Shown here: positions 26,084 to 36,702 of the stretch, in pieces
How the letters are laid out: the number at the start of each line of letters is the position of its first letter
Numbering within the stretch: the first letter of the stretch is position 1
Assembly: GCF_021391495.1 (NCBI RefSeq)
Contig: NZ_CP090063.1
Location: 7,254,001 to 7,318,000 of the forward strand
Reading direction: 5' to 3'
From: Amycolatopsis acidiphila
GTDB taxonomy: Bacteria; Actinomycetota; Actinomycetes; Mycobacteriales; Pseudonocardiaceae
Length of the DNA: 64,000 nt
Made by a program: the position numbers and the translations under genes
Notes under the pieces: generated by a model
What the model was told of the DNA's origin: nothing
What the model saw: only the letters and a program-made list of their open reading frames with translations
Databases searched by the model: none

Positions 26084-26566
26084 CTACGTGCCCTTGCTTT
26101 CATCAAGAATGTCGTTACGCATCAGACGCTGTACTTCGCGCTCGAAACGTTCCACGACGTCACGTTCCTCCGGGGAGAACCTTTCGAGCACCTGCTCGAC
26201 CACGTCCAGTGCGGAGGAGAACAGCGGCGCGTACCGCTCCTCGTCCATGGGCAGGATCTCGACGAGGACCTTGCGCCGGTCCTGGGTGTCGCGCACCCGG
26301 CGGACGAACCCCGCCCGCTCGAGCCGGTCGATGACGCCGGTGACCGCGCCCGTGGAAAGGCCGGTGAGCTGGGCGATCCGCCCCGCCGTCAACGGTCCAT
26401 CGGCGCGGGAGGCCAGGTCCAGTGCCTTGTGGTCGGTGCCGGACAGGCCCATCCGCTCGGCGATCCGCGCGTGCCGCAGCACCGCGAGCGTGCTGCCTTC
26501 CCTGCCGAGTTCGGCGAACCGCTGGAGCACTTCGGGCGGCACGGGGTACCTTGGCTCGGCTGCCAT
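26084..26566 (-). CDS. MarR family transcriptional regulator
   Basis: This 160-residue winged-helix protein has its recognition region at GRIAQLTGLSTGAVTGVIDRLE and its wing at VRDTQDRRKVLVEILP. The N-terminal 30 residues and the C-terminal helix form the dimer region. It lies just upstream of the mod operon on the same strand and divergent from moaA. It may regulate either, but MarR proteins usually respond to aromatic compounds or drugs rather than metals. A purine-rich ribosome binding site, GGGGGAGG, precedes its ATG, unlike its leaderless neighbours. Confidence 0.88.
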   Translation of the reverse strand: MAAEPRYPVPPEVLQRFAELGREGSTLAVLRHARIAERMGLSGTDHKALDLASRADGPLTAGRIAQLTGLSTGAVTGVIDRLERAGFVRRVRDTQDRRKVLVEILPMDEERYAPLFSSALDVVEQVLERFSPEERDVVERFEREVQRLMRNDILDESKGT

Positions 26567-26645
26567 CGCCCGCTTCCTCCCCCTGCTCCTGAAACACGGT
26601 CTGCTCTCAATATTCTAGTGATCGTCGCAGCGCGCTGACTCGGGT

Positions 26646-26651
26646 TAGGCT
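26646..26651 (+). promoter_or_regulatory. -10 hexamer TAGGCT of moaA, probably leaderless
   Basis: TAGGCT ends 7 bases before ATG 26659 and no ribosome binding site is present. Confidence 0.55.
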
Positions 26652-26658
26652 GGTACCA

Positions 26659-27720
26659 ATGAGTGCGGTGAATCTCGGTCTACCCCGTCTTAGGGGCGCC
26701 GACGTCGTGTCCGAACCACGCCCGGACAACCCGGCCCTGATCGACACCTTCGGCCGGGTCGCCACCGATCTGCGGGTCTCGTTGACGGACCGGTGCAACC
26801 TCCGGTGCACCTACTGCATGCCTGCCGAGGGCCTGCCGTGGCTGCCCGGCGAGGACATGCTGAGCGACGAGGAACTGTTGCGGCTGCTGCGAATCGCGGT
26901 CGAACGGCTCGGGGTCACCGACATCCGGCTCACCGGCGGTGAGCCGATGCTGCGGCCAGGTCTGGAGGACCTCATCGCCGAGGTGGCCGCGCTGCGGCCG
27001 CGGCCCCGGCTTTCCATGACCACCAACGGGATCGGCCTCGCCAAGCGGGCCACCAAGATCGCCGCGGCCGGCCTGGACCGGATCAACGTCTCGCTGGACA
27101 CGGTCGACCCGGAGCTGTTCCGCGCGATCACCCGCAGGGACCGGCTCTCCCATGTGCTGAAGGGACTCGAGGCGGCTCGCGCGGCCGGACTCGACCCGGT
27201 CAAGATCAACGCCGTGCTGCTGCGCGGGGTCAACGAGCACGAAGCGGCGCGACTGCTGCGGTTCTGCCTCGACCACGGCTACCACCTGCGGTTCATCGAG
27301 CAGATGCCGCTGGACGCCCAGCACGGCTGGAACCGCGGCGACATGGTGACCGCCGCGGAGATCCTGGAGCTGCTGGGCGCCGAGTTCGAGCTCACGCCGA
27401 GCCCCGTCGAGCGGGGCGGCGCCCCGGCCGAGCGCTGGCTGGTGGACGGCGGGCCCGGCGAGGTCGGCGTCATCGCGTCGGTGACCAGGCCGTTCTGTGC
27501 CGCGTGCGAGCGCACCCGGCTCACCGCCGACGGCGCGGTCCGCTCCTGCCTGTTCAGCAACGACGAGACGGACCTGCGCGGGCTGCTGCGGGCCGGGCTC
27601 GACGACGAAGCGGTGGCCGACGCGTGGCGGATGACCATGTGGGCCAAGCTCGCGGGCCACGAGATCAACGACGCCGGTTTCGCCCAGCCGATCCGGCCGA
27701 TGAGCGCGATCGGGGGCTGA
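26659..27720 (+). CDS. moaA: GTP 3',8-cyclase MoaA
   Basis: This 353-residue radical SAM enzyme converts GTP to 3',8-cyclo-GTP, the first step of molybdenum cofactor synthesis. The SAM cluster cysteines are Cys46, Cys50 and Cys53 in CNLRCTYC. The C-terminal cluster is seen in FCAACERTRLTADGAVRSC. DIRLTGGEPMLRPGL and MTTNG are standard motifs, and the protein ends with the conserved Gly-Gly tail needed for catalysis. It is followed after 6 bases by moaD, forming an operon. Confidence 0.96.
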   Translation: MSAVNLGLPRLRGADVVSEPRPDNPALIDTFGRVATDLRVSLTDRCNLRCTYCMPAEGLPWLPGEDMLSDEELLRLLRIAVERLGVTDIRLTGGEPMLRPGLEDLIAEVAALRPRPRLSMTTNGIGLAKRATKIAAAGLDRINVSLDTVDPELFRAITRRDRLSHVLKGLEAARAAGLDPVKINAVLLRGVNEHEAARLLRFCLDHGYHLRFIEQMPLDAQHGWNRGDMVTAAEILELLGAEFELTPSPVERGGAPAERWLVDGGPGEVGVIASVTRPFCAACERTRLTADGAVRSCLFSNDETDLRGLLRAGLDDEAVADAWRMTMWAKLAGHEINDAGFAQPIRPMSAIGG

Positions 27721-27726
27721 GCGGGC

Positions 27727-27981
27727 GTGCCGAAGGTGCTGGTGCGGTACTTCGCGTCCGCAAGGGCCGCGTCGGGCGTGGAGCATGAGACGCTCCAGCT
27801 GCCCGTCGGGGCGTCCGTCGGCGAGGCGCTCGGCGTCCTGCGCGAGCGGCATCCGGAAAAGCTGCCACGGGTCCTCGAAGCGGCCAGTTTCCTCCTCGAC
27901 GGCATCGCTGTGCGTGATCGTTCTCGTGCCGTCCCGGACGGGTCCGAGCTCGACGTCCTCCCCCCCTTCGCGGGTGGTTAA
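27727..27981 (+). CDS. moaD: Molybdopterin synthase sulfur carrier MoaD
   Basis: This 84-residue ubiquitin-fold protein ends in PPFAGG, and the C-terminal Gly-Gly is thiocarboxylated to deliver sulfur to MoaE. VRYFASARAASGVEHETLQLP is a typical MoaD opening. It starts at GTG 27727, 6 bases after moaA. Its partner MoaE is fused to MogA at 29351-30292, across the rpf gene. Confidence 0.94.
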   Translation: MPKVLVRYFASARAASGVEHETLQLPVGASVGEALGVLRERHPEKLPRVLEAASFLLDGIAVRDRSRAVPDGSELDVLPPFAGG

Positions 27982-28129
27982 CCGGAGGTTTTGCTCCCGT
28001 TTCCACGGCCTCACGAACGGCCCAGTCACGCGTTAACGACGTGACACAGACCTCACGATCAGTGATTTATCTCGGCAAGGAAACGGGACGATAACGGCGT
28101 GCTGACCAGGAAGAATGGTCAAATCGTAA

Positions 28130-29086
<957 letters not shown>

Positions 29087-29161
29087 CCTGCTGAAGGTCA
29101 CCCGAGGCGCGATCAGGCCGTCGGACGCCACACGGCATGCCCGTGACGTCCCGATGAGCAA

Positions 29162-29203
29162 CCGAGGGCCCCACCGCTATCCCCCGTGCGGTGGGGCTCT
29201 CGG
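29162..29203 (+). terminator. Hairpin terminator after rpf
   Basis: CCGAGGGCCCCACCGC (29162-29177) pairs with GCGGTGGGGCTCTCGG (29188-29203) with one mismatch. Confidence 0.8.
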
Positions 29204-29350
29204 CGTGTCTGGAGTCCTCAGGGCGGTTGAGACGGCCGGCTGCGGCTGATTGGCGTTGTACGGCGCCTGAGGCCGCGAATCAGGGTCGGTCTGCTCAGCT
29301 CACCCAGCGGCGGCCACCGGCAATCGCTCAAGCCGGCGCCGGGCCACCGC

Positions 29351-30292
29351 TCAGGGGGAGTTGACCCACTCGTCACTGCCGTCGGCGAAGTGCTGGTGCT
29401 TCCAGACCGGGAGCTGCGCCTTGACCTCGTCCACCAGTTCCGCGCAGGTGGCGAACGCCTCGGCGCGGTGGTCGGCCGCGACGGCGCACGCCAGGGCGAC
29501 ATCGCCGATGGCCAGCGCGCCCAGCCGGTGGCTCACCGCCACCGCCCGCACCCCGGCGCGCCGGGCCGTCACCTCCGCGACCACCCGCGCCAGCACGTCG
29601 CCGGCGCTCGGGTGGCCCTCGTAGTACAGGGTCTCCACCGACTTCCCGCCGTCGTGGTTGCGGACCACCCCGCCGAACGTCACGACGGCACCGGCCGCCT
29701 TGTCGTCGACCAGCTCGGCGTGCGCCTCGACGGACAGCGGCTGCTCGGTGACCTGCGCCAGCGCGATCCGCGGCGGCGTGACCTCGCTCGCGGCGACACT
29801 GCCCTTCTCGGCCGGGCGAGGATGGTCGCCGCCCGAGAGCTGGTCCACCGCGTGCTCCAGCACGCCGTCGAGCACGCCGAGACCGTCCTTCACGCCGCCA
29901 CGCGAACCCGGCAGGTTCACCACGAGCGTCCGGCCCGCGACCCCCGCCAGCCCGCGCGACAGCACCGCCGTCGGCACCTTGGGCAGCCCGGCACTCCGGA
30001 TCGCCTCCGCGAGGCCCGGCAGCTGGTGGTCGAGCACGGCCACGGTCTCGTCCGGAGTGCGGTCGGTGGGCGAGATGCCCGTCCCCCCGGTGGTGATGAC
30101 GACGTCGACGTCGTCGTTGAGACAGCCGCGCAGGGCCTGTCCCACCGCCTCGCCGTCGGGGACGACGATCGGCGCGGGCACGTCGAACGACCGCTCCGTC
30201 AGCCAGTCGACGATCACCGGCCCCGTGTTGTCGGCGTAGACACCCGACGCCGCCCGGTTCGACGCGACGATCACCCGTGCCGTGCGCTTCAT
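29351..30292 (-). CDS. Fused MogA/MoaB and MoaE molybdenum cofactor protein
   Basis: This 313-residue protein joins two enzymes. Residues 1-155 are a MogA/MoaB domain: TTGGTGISPTDRTPDETVAV and VNLPGSRGGVKDGL bind and adenylate molybdopterin. Residues 175-313 are MoaE, the large subunit of molybdopterin synthase: GAVVTFGGVVRNHDGGKSV and YYEGHPSAGDVL, with the catalytic lysines in VKAQLPVWKHQHFADGS. In M. tuberculosis mog and moaE2 are separate adjacent genes, so this is probably a gene fusion. The ATG overlaps the moaC stop by 4 bases. The product could pass molybdopterin directly from synthesis to adenylation. Confidence 0.92.
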   Translation of the reverse strand: MKRTARVIVASNRAASGVYADNTGPVIVDWLTERSFDVPAPIVVPDGEAVGQALRGCLNDDVDVVITTGGTGISPTDRTPDETVAVLDHQLPGLAEAIRSAGLPKVPTAVLSRGLAGVAGRTLVVNLPGSRGGVKDGLGVLDGVLEHAVDQLSGGDHPRPAEKGSVAASEVTPPRIALAQVTEQPLSVEAHAELVDDKAAGAVVTFGGVVRNHDGGKSVETLYYEGHPSAGDVLARVVAEVTARRAGVRAVAVSHRLGALAIGDVALACAVAADHRAEAFATCAELVDEVKAQLPVWKHQHFADGSDEWVNSP

Positions 30293-30759
30293 GGCCGCTC
30301 CCACGTTCCGGTCTTCCCGCCGTCCTTGCGCTCCAGGCGGACCGCGTCGAGCGTCGCCGCGGGGTCGACGGCCTTGATCATGTCGTGCACCGTGAGCCCG
30401 GCGACCGCGACCGCCGTCAGCGCCTCCATCTCGACGCCCGTCCGGTCGGTGGTCTTGGCGGTCGCCTGGATGCCGACCTCGGTCTCGCCGAGCGAGAACT
30501 CCACCTTCACCCCGGACAACGCGATCTGGTGGCACAACGGGATCAGCTCCGGCACCTTCTTGGCGCCCATGATCCCGGCGATCCGCGCCGTCGCGAGCGC
30601 GTCGCCCTTGGGCAACCCGTTCGACGACAACAGCCCGATCACCTCGGCCGTCGTGTGCACCACCCCAGTGGCGATCGCCGTGCGGGCCGTCGCCTGCTTG
30701 CCGGAGACATCGACCATCCGGGCGGCGCCCGTCTGATCGACGTGGCTCAGTTCACTCAC
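30289..30759 (-). CDS. moaC: Cyclic pyranopterin monophosphate synthase MoaC
   Basis: This 156-residue enzyme rearranges 3',8-cyclo-GTP to cyclic pyranopterin phosphate, the step after MoaA. ARMVDVSGKQATARTAIA, MGAKKVPELIPLCHQIAL and VEMEALTAVAVAGLTVHDMIK are the three signature blocks with catalytic lysine and histidine. GTG 30759 follows a TAGCCT hexamer by exactly 7 bases and gives the usual length. It forms an operon with mogA-moaE. Confidence 0.95.
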   Translation of the reverse strand: MSELSHVDQTGAARMVDVSGKQATARTAIATGVVHTTAEVIGLLSSNGLPKGDALATARIAGIMGAKKVPELIPLCHQIALSGVKVEFSLGETEVGIQATAKTTDRTGVEMEALTAVAVAGLTVHDMIKAVDPAATLDAVRLERKDGGKTGTWERP

Positions 30760-30766
30760 AAGGGAA

Positions 30767-30772
30767 AGGCTA
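30767..30772 (-). promoter_or_regulatory. -10 hexamer TAGCCT of moaC, probably leaderless
   Basis: Read on the minus strand, TAGCCT ends 7 bases before GTG 30759. Confidence 0.55.
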
Positions 30773-30820
30773 GCCGGGGGCGCTCGCGAGTCGCGGCGGC
30801 ACACCCCGAGAAACGGCGAA

Positions 30821-30857
30821 GGCGGACAGCCACGCCCCCAGGGAGTGACCGTCCGCC
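30821..30857 (-). terminator. Hairpin after malic enzyme gene
   Basis: GGCGGAC (30821-30827) pairs with GTCCGCC (30851-30857) just downstream of the malic enzyme stop. The stem is short and the loop long. Confidence 0.4.
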
Positions 30858-30869
30858 CGGCTGCTCGAA

Positions 30870-32264
<1,395 letters not shown>

Positions 32265-32276
32265 TGTCGTTACCCC

Positions 32277-32465
32277 TTACTTGTTGATCTCTGTGTGTGG
32301 GTGCACGTAGGGCACCGTGTCCAGCGGGAACGTCACGTCACCGTAGGGCGAGAGCGCGCCCTGCCGGTCCGCCGCGAGCTCGGTCACCGGGTGCTCGCCG
32401 TCTGGCACCTTGGGCCAGCTCGGGTCGATCCGGACTGCCTTCTTGTCGTTGTCGCCTTTGGCCAC
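32277..32465 (-). CDS. Small conserved protein upstream of malic enzyme
   Basis: This 62-residue soluble protein begins AKGDNDKKAVRIDPSWPKVP and contains PYGDVTFPLDTVPYVHPHT. I have seen such small proteins in related actinobacteria but know no function. A good ribosome binding site, GGGAGGA, lies before its GTG start. It is probably co-transcribed with malic enzyme and may be a small partner or an unrelated passenger. Confidence 0.65.
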   Translation of the reverse strand: MAKGDNDKKAVRIDPSWPKVPDGEHPVTELAADRQGALSPYGDVTFPLDTVPYVHPHTEINK

Positions 32466-32540
32466 GTCGTCCTCCCGTTCGCCTCGCCTGTGAGGCTTTT
32501 AGTTTGCCTCAACGCGAGCGGTCCCCGGAGGCCAGGGCGG

Positions 32541-32546
32541 TATCCT
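32541..32546 (+). promoter_or_regulatory. -10 hexamer TATCCT
   Basis: TATCCT ends 5 bases before GTG 32552 and 8 bases before the in-frame ATG 32555, so the mRNA has little or no leader. Confidence 0.4.
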
Positions 32547-32551
32547 GACCT

Positions 32552-34789
32552 GTGATGCCCGCGACCTCTCTGGCGGACTGGCTGCGTTCCGCGTCCGACG
32601 ACGAGCTGGCCGCACTCCTGCAGGCCAGGCGCGACCTGGCCACCCCACCGCCCTCCGACAGCACTGTGCTCGCCACCCGCGCGGGCACAGCCGGTTCGAC
32701 GGCCCGCGCGCTGGAGGACCTGGACACCTTCACCCTCACGGTGCTGGACGCGCTCCTGGTCGCCGACGCCGACACTGAAGCCGTCCCCCGCGAGCGGGTC
32801 GCCGCCCTCGTCGGCGTCGACCCCGGCGCGGCGCTGGACAGGCTGCGCGCTCGCGCCGTCGTGTGGGGCGACGACGACGCGCTGCGGGCGCTGCCCGTGA
32901 CGCGGGAGCTCGTCGGCCCGTTCCCGGCCGGTCTCGGCGCCTCGGTACCCGAGCTGGCGGACGCGGACCTGAGCGAGCTGGGCGAGGACGAACGCAACGT
33001 GCTCAACGCGCTCGCCGCAGGTCCCCCGATCGGGCGCAGCAGGGACGCGCTCACCCGGGTGCCGGTCGAGGACGCGAAGACCCCGGTCCAGCGGCTGCTC
33101 GCGCGCGGGCTGCTGCTGCGGCGGGACGCCGAGACCGTCGAACTGCCCCGCGAGATCGCGCTGGCCCTGCGCGACGGGCACTCGTGCTCGCCGGGCGCGC
33201 TGCGCGAGCCGGAGCTGCCCACGAACCCGCACCAGCAGTCCACAGTGGACGAAGCTGCCGCCGGTGAGGCCGCGGAGTTCTTGCGGCAGATGGAGTCTCT
33301 GCTCAACCAGTGGTCGGAGCAGTCGCCGCCGGTGCTCAAGTCCGGCGGCCTGGGTGTGCGCGAAGTACGCAGGCTCGCTCGCGAACTCGAGATCGACGAT
33401 GCGCGCGCGATCCTCCTCGCCGAGCTCGCGCTCGGCGCCGGCCTGGTCGCCGACAGCGGGACGACCGCGCCCGAATGGGTGCCCACGACGCTCACCGACT
33501 CGTGGCTCGCGTCGGGGCCGGGGCAACGGTGGCTCACCCTCGCGCAGGCCTGGCTGGAGCTGCCGCGGCTGCCCGGGCTGGCCGGCCGGCGCGACGCGAA
33601 GGACAAGCCGATGGCACCGCTGTCGGACGACCTGCGCCGCCCGCTGGCCCCGATCACCCGTCGCCGGGTCCTCGAAGCGCTCGCCGACCTGCCCGCGGGC
33701 GCGGGCGTGAAGAGCGTCGACGAACTGGTCGCGGTGCTCGCCTGGCGGGCGCCGCGGCGTGGCGGCAGGCTGCGGGACGAGACGGTGCGCTGGACGATGG
33801 CGGAGGCGTCGACGCTCGGCGTGATCGCGCTGGGCGCGCTCACCACCGCCACCGGCGCGCTGCTCGCCGAAGACCGCCAGGGCGCACTGTCGGCGATGGT
33901 CGACGCGATGCCCGCGCCGATCGACCACGTGCTGGTGCAGGCCGACCTGACGGTGGTCGCGCCGGGGCCGCTCGAGCCGGAGCTGGCCGCGGAGATCAAG
34001 ACGGTCGCCGACGTCGAGTCCGCCGGGCACGCCACGGTCTACCGGATCACCGAGCAGACCGTGCGGCGCGCCCTCGACGCCGGGAAGACCGCCGACGAGC
34101 TGCACGAACTGTTCGGCAAGCGGTCCGCGACGCCGGTGCCGCAGTCGCTGACCTACCTGATCGACGACGTCGCGCGCAGGCACGGCCGGTTGCGGGGTGG
34201 CGCGGCCGCGTCGTTCCTGCGGTGTGACGACGAGGTGCTGCTCGCCGAGGTACTGGGCAACCCGGTCGCCGGGGAGTACGAGCTGCGCAAGATCGCGCCG
34301 ACGGTCCTGGTCAGCCCGGTGCCGCTCGCGGACGTGCTCGACGGGCTGCGGGCCGCCGGGTTCGCGCCCGCCGCCGAGGGCCCGGACGGGCGGGTACTGG
34401 ACCTGCGGCCGAGCGGCAGGCGGATCCCTGCCCGTGCCCGCGCCGCGCGCCGCGCGGTGCTGCCGGAGCCGAACGGCCCGAACCCCGGGCAGCTCGCCCA
34501 GATCATCGCGCATCTGCGTGCCGGGGACAGGGCGGCGAGCCGGCGCCGGGGCGCGGAGGTGCGGCTGCCGGCCGGTGGCGGCGGCTCGGACACGGCGGCG
34601 ACCATGGCGCTGCTGGCACGCGCGACCCGCGAGGGGCGCGAGGTGTGGATCGGGTTCGTCGACTCGCACGGGACGGCCAGCGAGCGCGTCGTCAAGCCGG
34701 CGTACGTGGGCGGCGGAATCCTGCGCAGCACCAGCGACGAGCAATACCCGCTGCACCGCATCACGTCGGCAGCACTGGTGGAGGACTAG
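32552..34789 (+). CDS. Helicase-associated (XPB-linked) protein
   Basis: This 745-residue protein resembles mycobacterial Rv0862c, the helicase C-terminal domain-containing partner usually encoded beside the XPB/Ercc3 helicase. The N-terminus SLADWLRSASDDELAALLQARRDL is characteristic. The middle has winged-helix-like segments (MAEASTLGVIALGALTTATG), and HVLVQADLTVVAPGPLEPEL opens the helicase-associated domain. The end, EVWIGFVDSHGTASERVVKPAYV, resembles a WYL-like domain. No Walker A is visible, so it is probably not an ATPase itself. Here it is separated from the XPB gene at 50328 by 15.5 kb of inserted genes. Confidence 0.82.
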   Translation: MMPATSLADWLRSASDDELAALLQARRDLATPPPSDSTVLATRAGTAGSTARALEDLDTFTLTVLDALLVADADTEAVPRERVAALVGVDPGAALDRLRARAVVWGDDDALRALPVTRELVGPFPAGLGASVPELADADLSELGEDERNVLNALAAGPPIGRSRDALTRVPVEDAKTPVQRLLARGLLLRRDAETVELPREIALALRDGHSCSPGALREPELPTNPHQQSTVDEAAAGEAAEFLRQMESLLNQWSEQSPPVLKSGGLGVREVRRLARELEIDDARAILLAELALGAGLVADSGTTAPEWVPTTLTDSWLASGPGQRWLTLAQAWLELPRLPGLAGRRDAKDKPMAPLSDDLRRPLAPITRRRVLEALADLPAGAGVKSVDELVAVLAWRAPRRGGRLRDETVRWTMAEASTLGVIALGALTTATGALLAEDRQGALSAMVDAMPAPIDHVLVQADLTVVAPGPLEPELAAEIKTVADVESAGHATVYRITEQTVRRALDAGKTADELHELFGKRSATPVPQSLTYLIDDVARRHGRLRGGAAASFLRCDDEVLLAEVLGNPVAGEYELRKIAPTVLVSPVPLADVLDGLRAAGFAPAAEGPDGRVLDLRPSGRRIPARARAARRAVLPEPNGPNPGQLAQIIAHLRAGDRAASRRRGAEVRLPAGGGGSDTAATMALLARATREGREVWIGFVDSHGTASERVVKPAYVGGGILRSTSDEQYPLHRITSAALVED

Positions 34790-34820
34790 CGCGGCGGCCC
34801 GGTCGGAGCCGGGGTCGCGC

Positions 34821-35531
34821 CTAGAGCGACCGCAGACCCTCCAGGACACGGGCCATGAACTCGCGCGAGGAGCGGTCGCCGAAGGACAGGCCCGGCTGGT
34901 GCAGGACCACCAGCTCCAGGTTGTCCATGTCGCTCACCAGCACCTTCACCACGTTCAGCGGCAGGTGCAGGAACGCCGCGATCTCCGCGATCGAGCGGGC
35001 GTCCACGCACACGTCGCAGATGCGGCGGTGCTGCACCGACGTCGCGCCCAGGTAGCGGCGGCCGCGCTCGGTGGTGGAGACCAGTGTCTCCAGGGCCAGC
35101 TCGTAGTCGGGCCTGGTGCGGCCGCGGGTGTGCGCGTACGGCCGCATCATGGTGCGCTGGCGGATCGCGACCTGGTTCGCGGCCGGGGCGGGCGGCAGTG
35201 CGTGCCGGCCCGTCGGGTACGCCGCTTCGGGCACCTCGGAGTACGCGGTGGGAGCCTCGGGATACACCGGCGGCGCGTGGTAGCCGGCAGGCTGCGGACA
35301 GCCGTGGCGGCCGCTCGGCTGCAACGGGCCGGGCTCGGCGGGCCACTCGCGCTGCGACGAGGCCGGGCGCATGCGCTGCACGCCGTGCAGCGAGCGGACG
35401 CGCATCAGCACGGCCGAACGGTCGAGCGTGAACCGGGCCGGCGAGTCGAGCTGTTCGCGGTCGGCGCCCTGATGCAGTGCTTCCCAGGCATCAGGGGCGG
35501 GGTTCTCGGGACGGATCGGGATGCCTCTCAT
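34821..35531 (-). CDS. DUF742 protein (CvnC-like), second copy
   Basis: This 236-residue protein has a poorly conserved, proline-rich N-terminal half and a C-terminal DUF742 domain (about 125-235). The domain shows RPYAHTRGRTRPDYELALET, then RICDVCVDARSIAEIAAFLHLPLNVVKVLVSDM, a helix-turn-helix-like core. In Streptomyces conservons, CvnC proteins associate at the membrane with a Roadblock protein, a GTPase and a sensor kinase. This copy starts 2 bases after the second Roadblock gene, but no GTPase follows it, so the unit is incomplete. Compared with the copy at 36683, its linker is different in sequence. Confidence 0.88.
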   Translation of the reverse strand: MRGIPIRPENPAPDAWEALHQGADREQLDSPARFTLDRSAVLMRVRSLHGVQRMRPASSQREWPAEPGPLQPSGRHGCPQPAGYHAPPVYPEAPTAYSEVPEAAYPTGRHALPPAPAANQVAIRQRTMMRPYAHTRGRTRPDYELALETLVSTTERGRRYLGATSVQHRRICDVCVDARSIAEIAAFLHLPLNVVKVLVSDMDNLELVVLHQPGLSFGDRSSREFMARVLEGLRSL

Positions 35532-35533
35532 CG

Positions 35534-35956
35534 CTATCCGCGCACACCACCCTGGAGCTGCATCCGCAGCTCAGGCGTCATCTGCTGCCCGACGCGGTCC
35601 ACGAGAAGGGTCATCTCGTAGGCCACCGTGCCGATGTCGCAGTTCGGTGCGGCCAGCACGGCCAGGCTGGACCCGTCGCTGATGGACATCAGGAACAGGT
35701 ACCCGCGCTCCATCTCGACGACGGTCTGGTTGACCGAGCCCGCCTCGAAGCACCGCGCGGCGCCGAAGGTGAGACTGACGAGCCCGGACGCGACGGCGGA
35801 AAGCTGGTCGGCGCGGTCCTTCGGCAGGCCGTCGGAGCCGGCGAGCAGCAACCCGTCGGCGGAGACGACGACGGCGTGTGCGGCGCCGGGCACTCTGCGC
35901 ACGAAATCCGTGATCAGCCAGCCGAAGCTGCCCGCGTGATAGGCCGGGGCGCTCAC
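35534..35956 (-). CDS. Roadblock/LC7 domain protein (CvnB-like), second copy
   Basis: This 140-residue protein is almost entirely one Roadblock/LC7 domain. Key stretches are [45 protein letters not shown] and [40 protein letters not shown]. These domains dimerise and act on small GTPases. It is closely similar to the copy at 37493, so this Roadblock-DUF742 pair looks like a partial duplication of the conservon. The GTG start has GAGGAGG upstream. A 137-base gap with a hairpin separates it from the first conservon. Confidence 0.92.
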   Translation of the reverse strand: MSAPAYHAGSFGWLITDFVRRVPGAAHAVVVSADGLLLAGSDGLPKDRADQLSAVASGLVSLTFGAARCFEAGSVNQTVVEMERGYLFLMSISDGSSLAVLAAPNCDIGTVAYEMTLLVDRVGQQMTPELRMQLQGGVRG

Positions 35957-36025
35957 TCCAACCTCCTCGCCGTCCGCTCGTCGCGATTATTCCTTGTCAG
36001 GGTATTCCCCACAGCGGCCTTGTCG

Positions 36026-36041
36026 ACCCGCGAGGGCGGGT
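36026..36041 (-). terminator. Small hairpin between first conservon and second Roadblock pair
   Basis: ACCCGC (36026-36031) and GCGGGT (36036-36041) form a short hairpin in the gap 35957-36093, which otherwise holds nothing I recognise. The second pair may have its own promoter here. Confidence 0.35.
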
Positions 36042-36093
36042 GGTTCCCATCTTCACCCCAACGGCCGTACCCGGAACGTGAGCACCCAAACAC

Positions 36094-36702
36094 TCAGCCG
36101 GGTTGCAGGGCGCTGTCCCTCGCGATGGCGTGCTCGACGACCGAGATCAGAACCTGTTTGGCGGACTCGCGCTCCCGCGCGTCACAGGCGATGATCGGCA
36201 CGTGGTCGCCGATCGTGAGCGCGTGCCGGACGTCCTCGATCTGGTGGTGCAGCAACCGGTCGAAGCAGTTGATCGCCACGATGTAGGGCAGGTTGCGGTT
36301 CTCGAAGAAGTCGATCGAGGGAAACGCGTCGGCCAGCCGCCGCGTGTCCACCAGCACGACGGCGCCGATGGCACCGAGCGCGAGGTCGTCCCACATGAAC
36401 CAGAACCGGTGCTGGCCCGGCGTACCGAAGACGTAGAGGACCAGGTCGGAGTCCAGCGAGAGCCGGCCGAAGTCCATCGCGACGGTCGTGGTGACCTTGT
36501 CCGGTGTCGCGGAGACGTCGTCGACGGACAGGCTCGCCTCCGTCATCTGCGCTTCCGTGGTGAGCGGGTCGATCTCGGACACCGCACCGACCAGTGTGGT
36601 CTTGCCCGCGCCGAAGCCACCGGCGACCACGATCTTGGCCGACTGCGTCGGCCCGTTGGCCGCCGACGTGTTCGCGTCGGAGTCAAATTCTCCGAAGCCC
36701 AC
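36094..36702 (-). CDS. Conservon small GTPase (CvnD-like)
   Basis: This 202-residue ATP/GTP-binding protein has P-loop GGFGAGKTTLV, switch II FGTPGQHRFWFMWDDL, and VAINCFDR where Ras-type GTPases have N-K-x-D. It is related to MglA/Rab-like bacterial GTPases. It is the last gene of a complete conservon and would switch in response to the Roadblock and kinase partners. GTG 36702 is chosen because GAGAGGG precedes it, and it overlaps the DUF742 stop by 20 bases. The lysine missing from the guanine motif is a subgroup trait and not a sign of decay. Confidence 0.92.
   Translation of the reverse strand: MGFGEFDSDANTSAANGPTQSAKIVVAGGFGAGKTTLVGAVSEIDPLTTEAQMTEASLSVDDVSATPDKVTTTVAMDFGRLSLDSDLVLYVFGTPGQHRFWFMWDDLALGAIGAVVLVDTRRLADAFPSIDFFENRNLPYIVAINCFDRLLHHQIEDVRHALTIGDHVPIIACDARERESAKQVLISVVEHAIARDSALQPG

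Noticed and set aside
26643..26652. Iron-box half GGGTTAGGCT before moaA
   Set aside because: The other half, GGTACC, does not fit the box. The TAGGCT is better explained as a -10 hexamer.
28041..28056. Second CRP-like site GTGACACAGACCTCAC
   Set aside because: The spacing between GTGA and TCAC is 8, not 6, bases.
32384..34849. An 821-codon open frame on the minus strand
   Set aside because: Antisense to the helicase-associated gene; composition is typical of a shadow frame.
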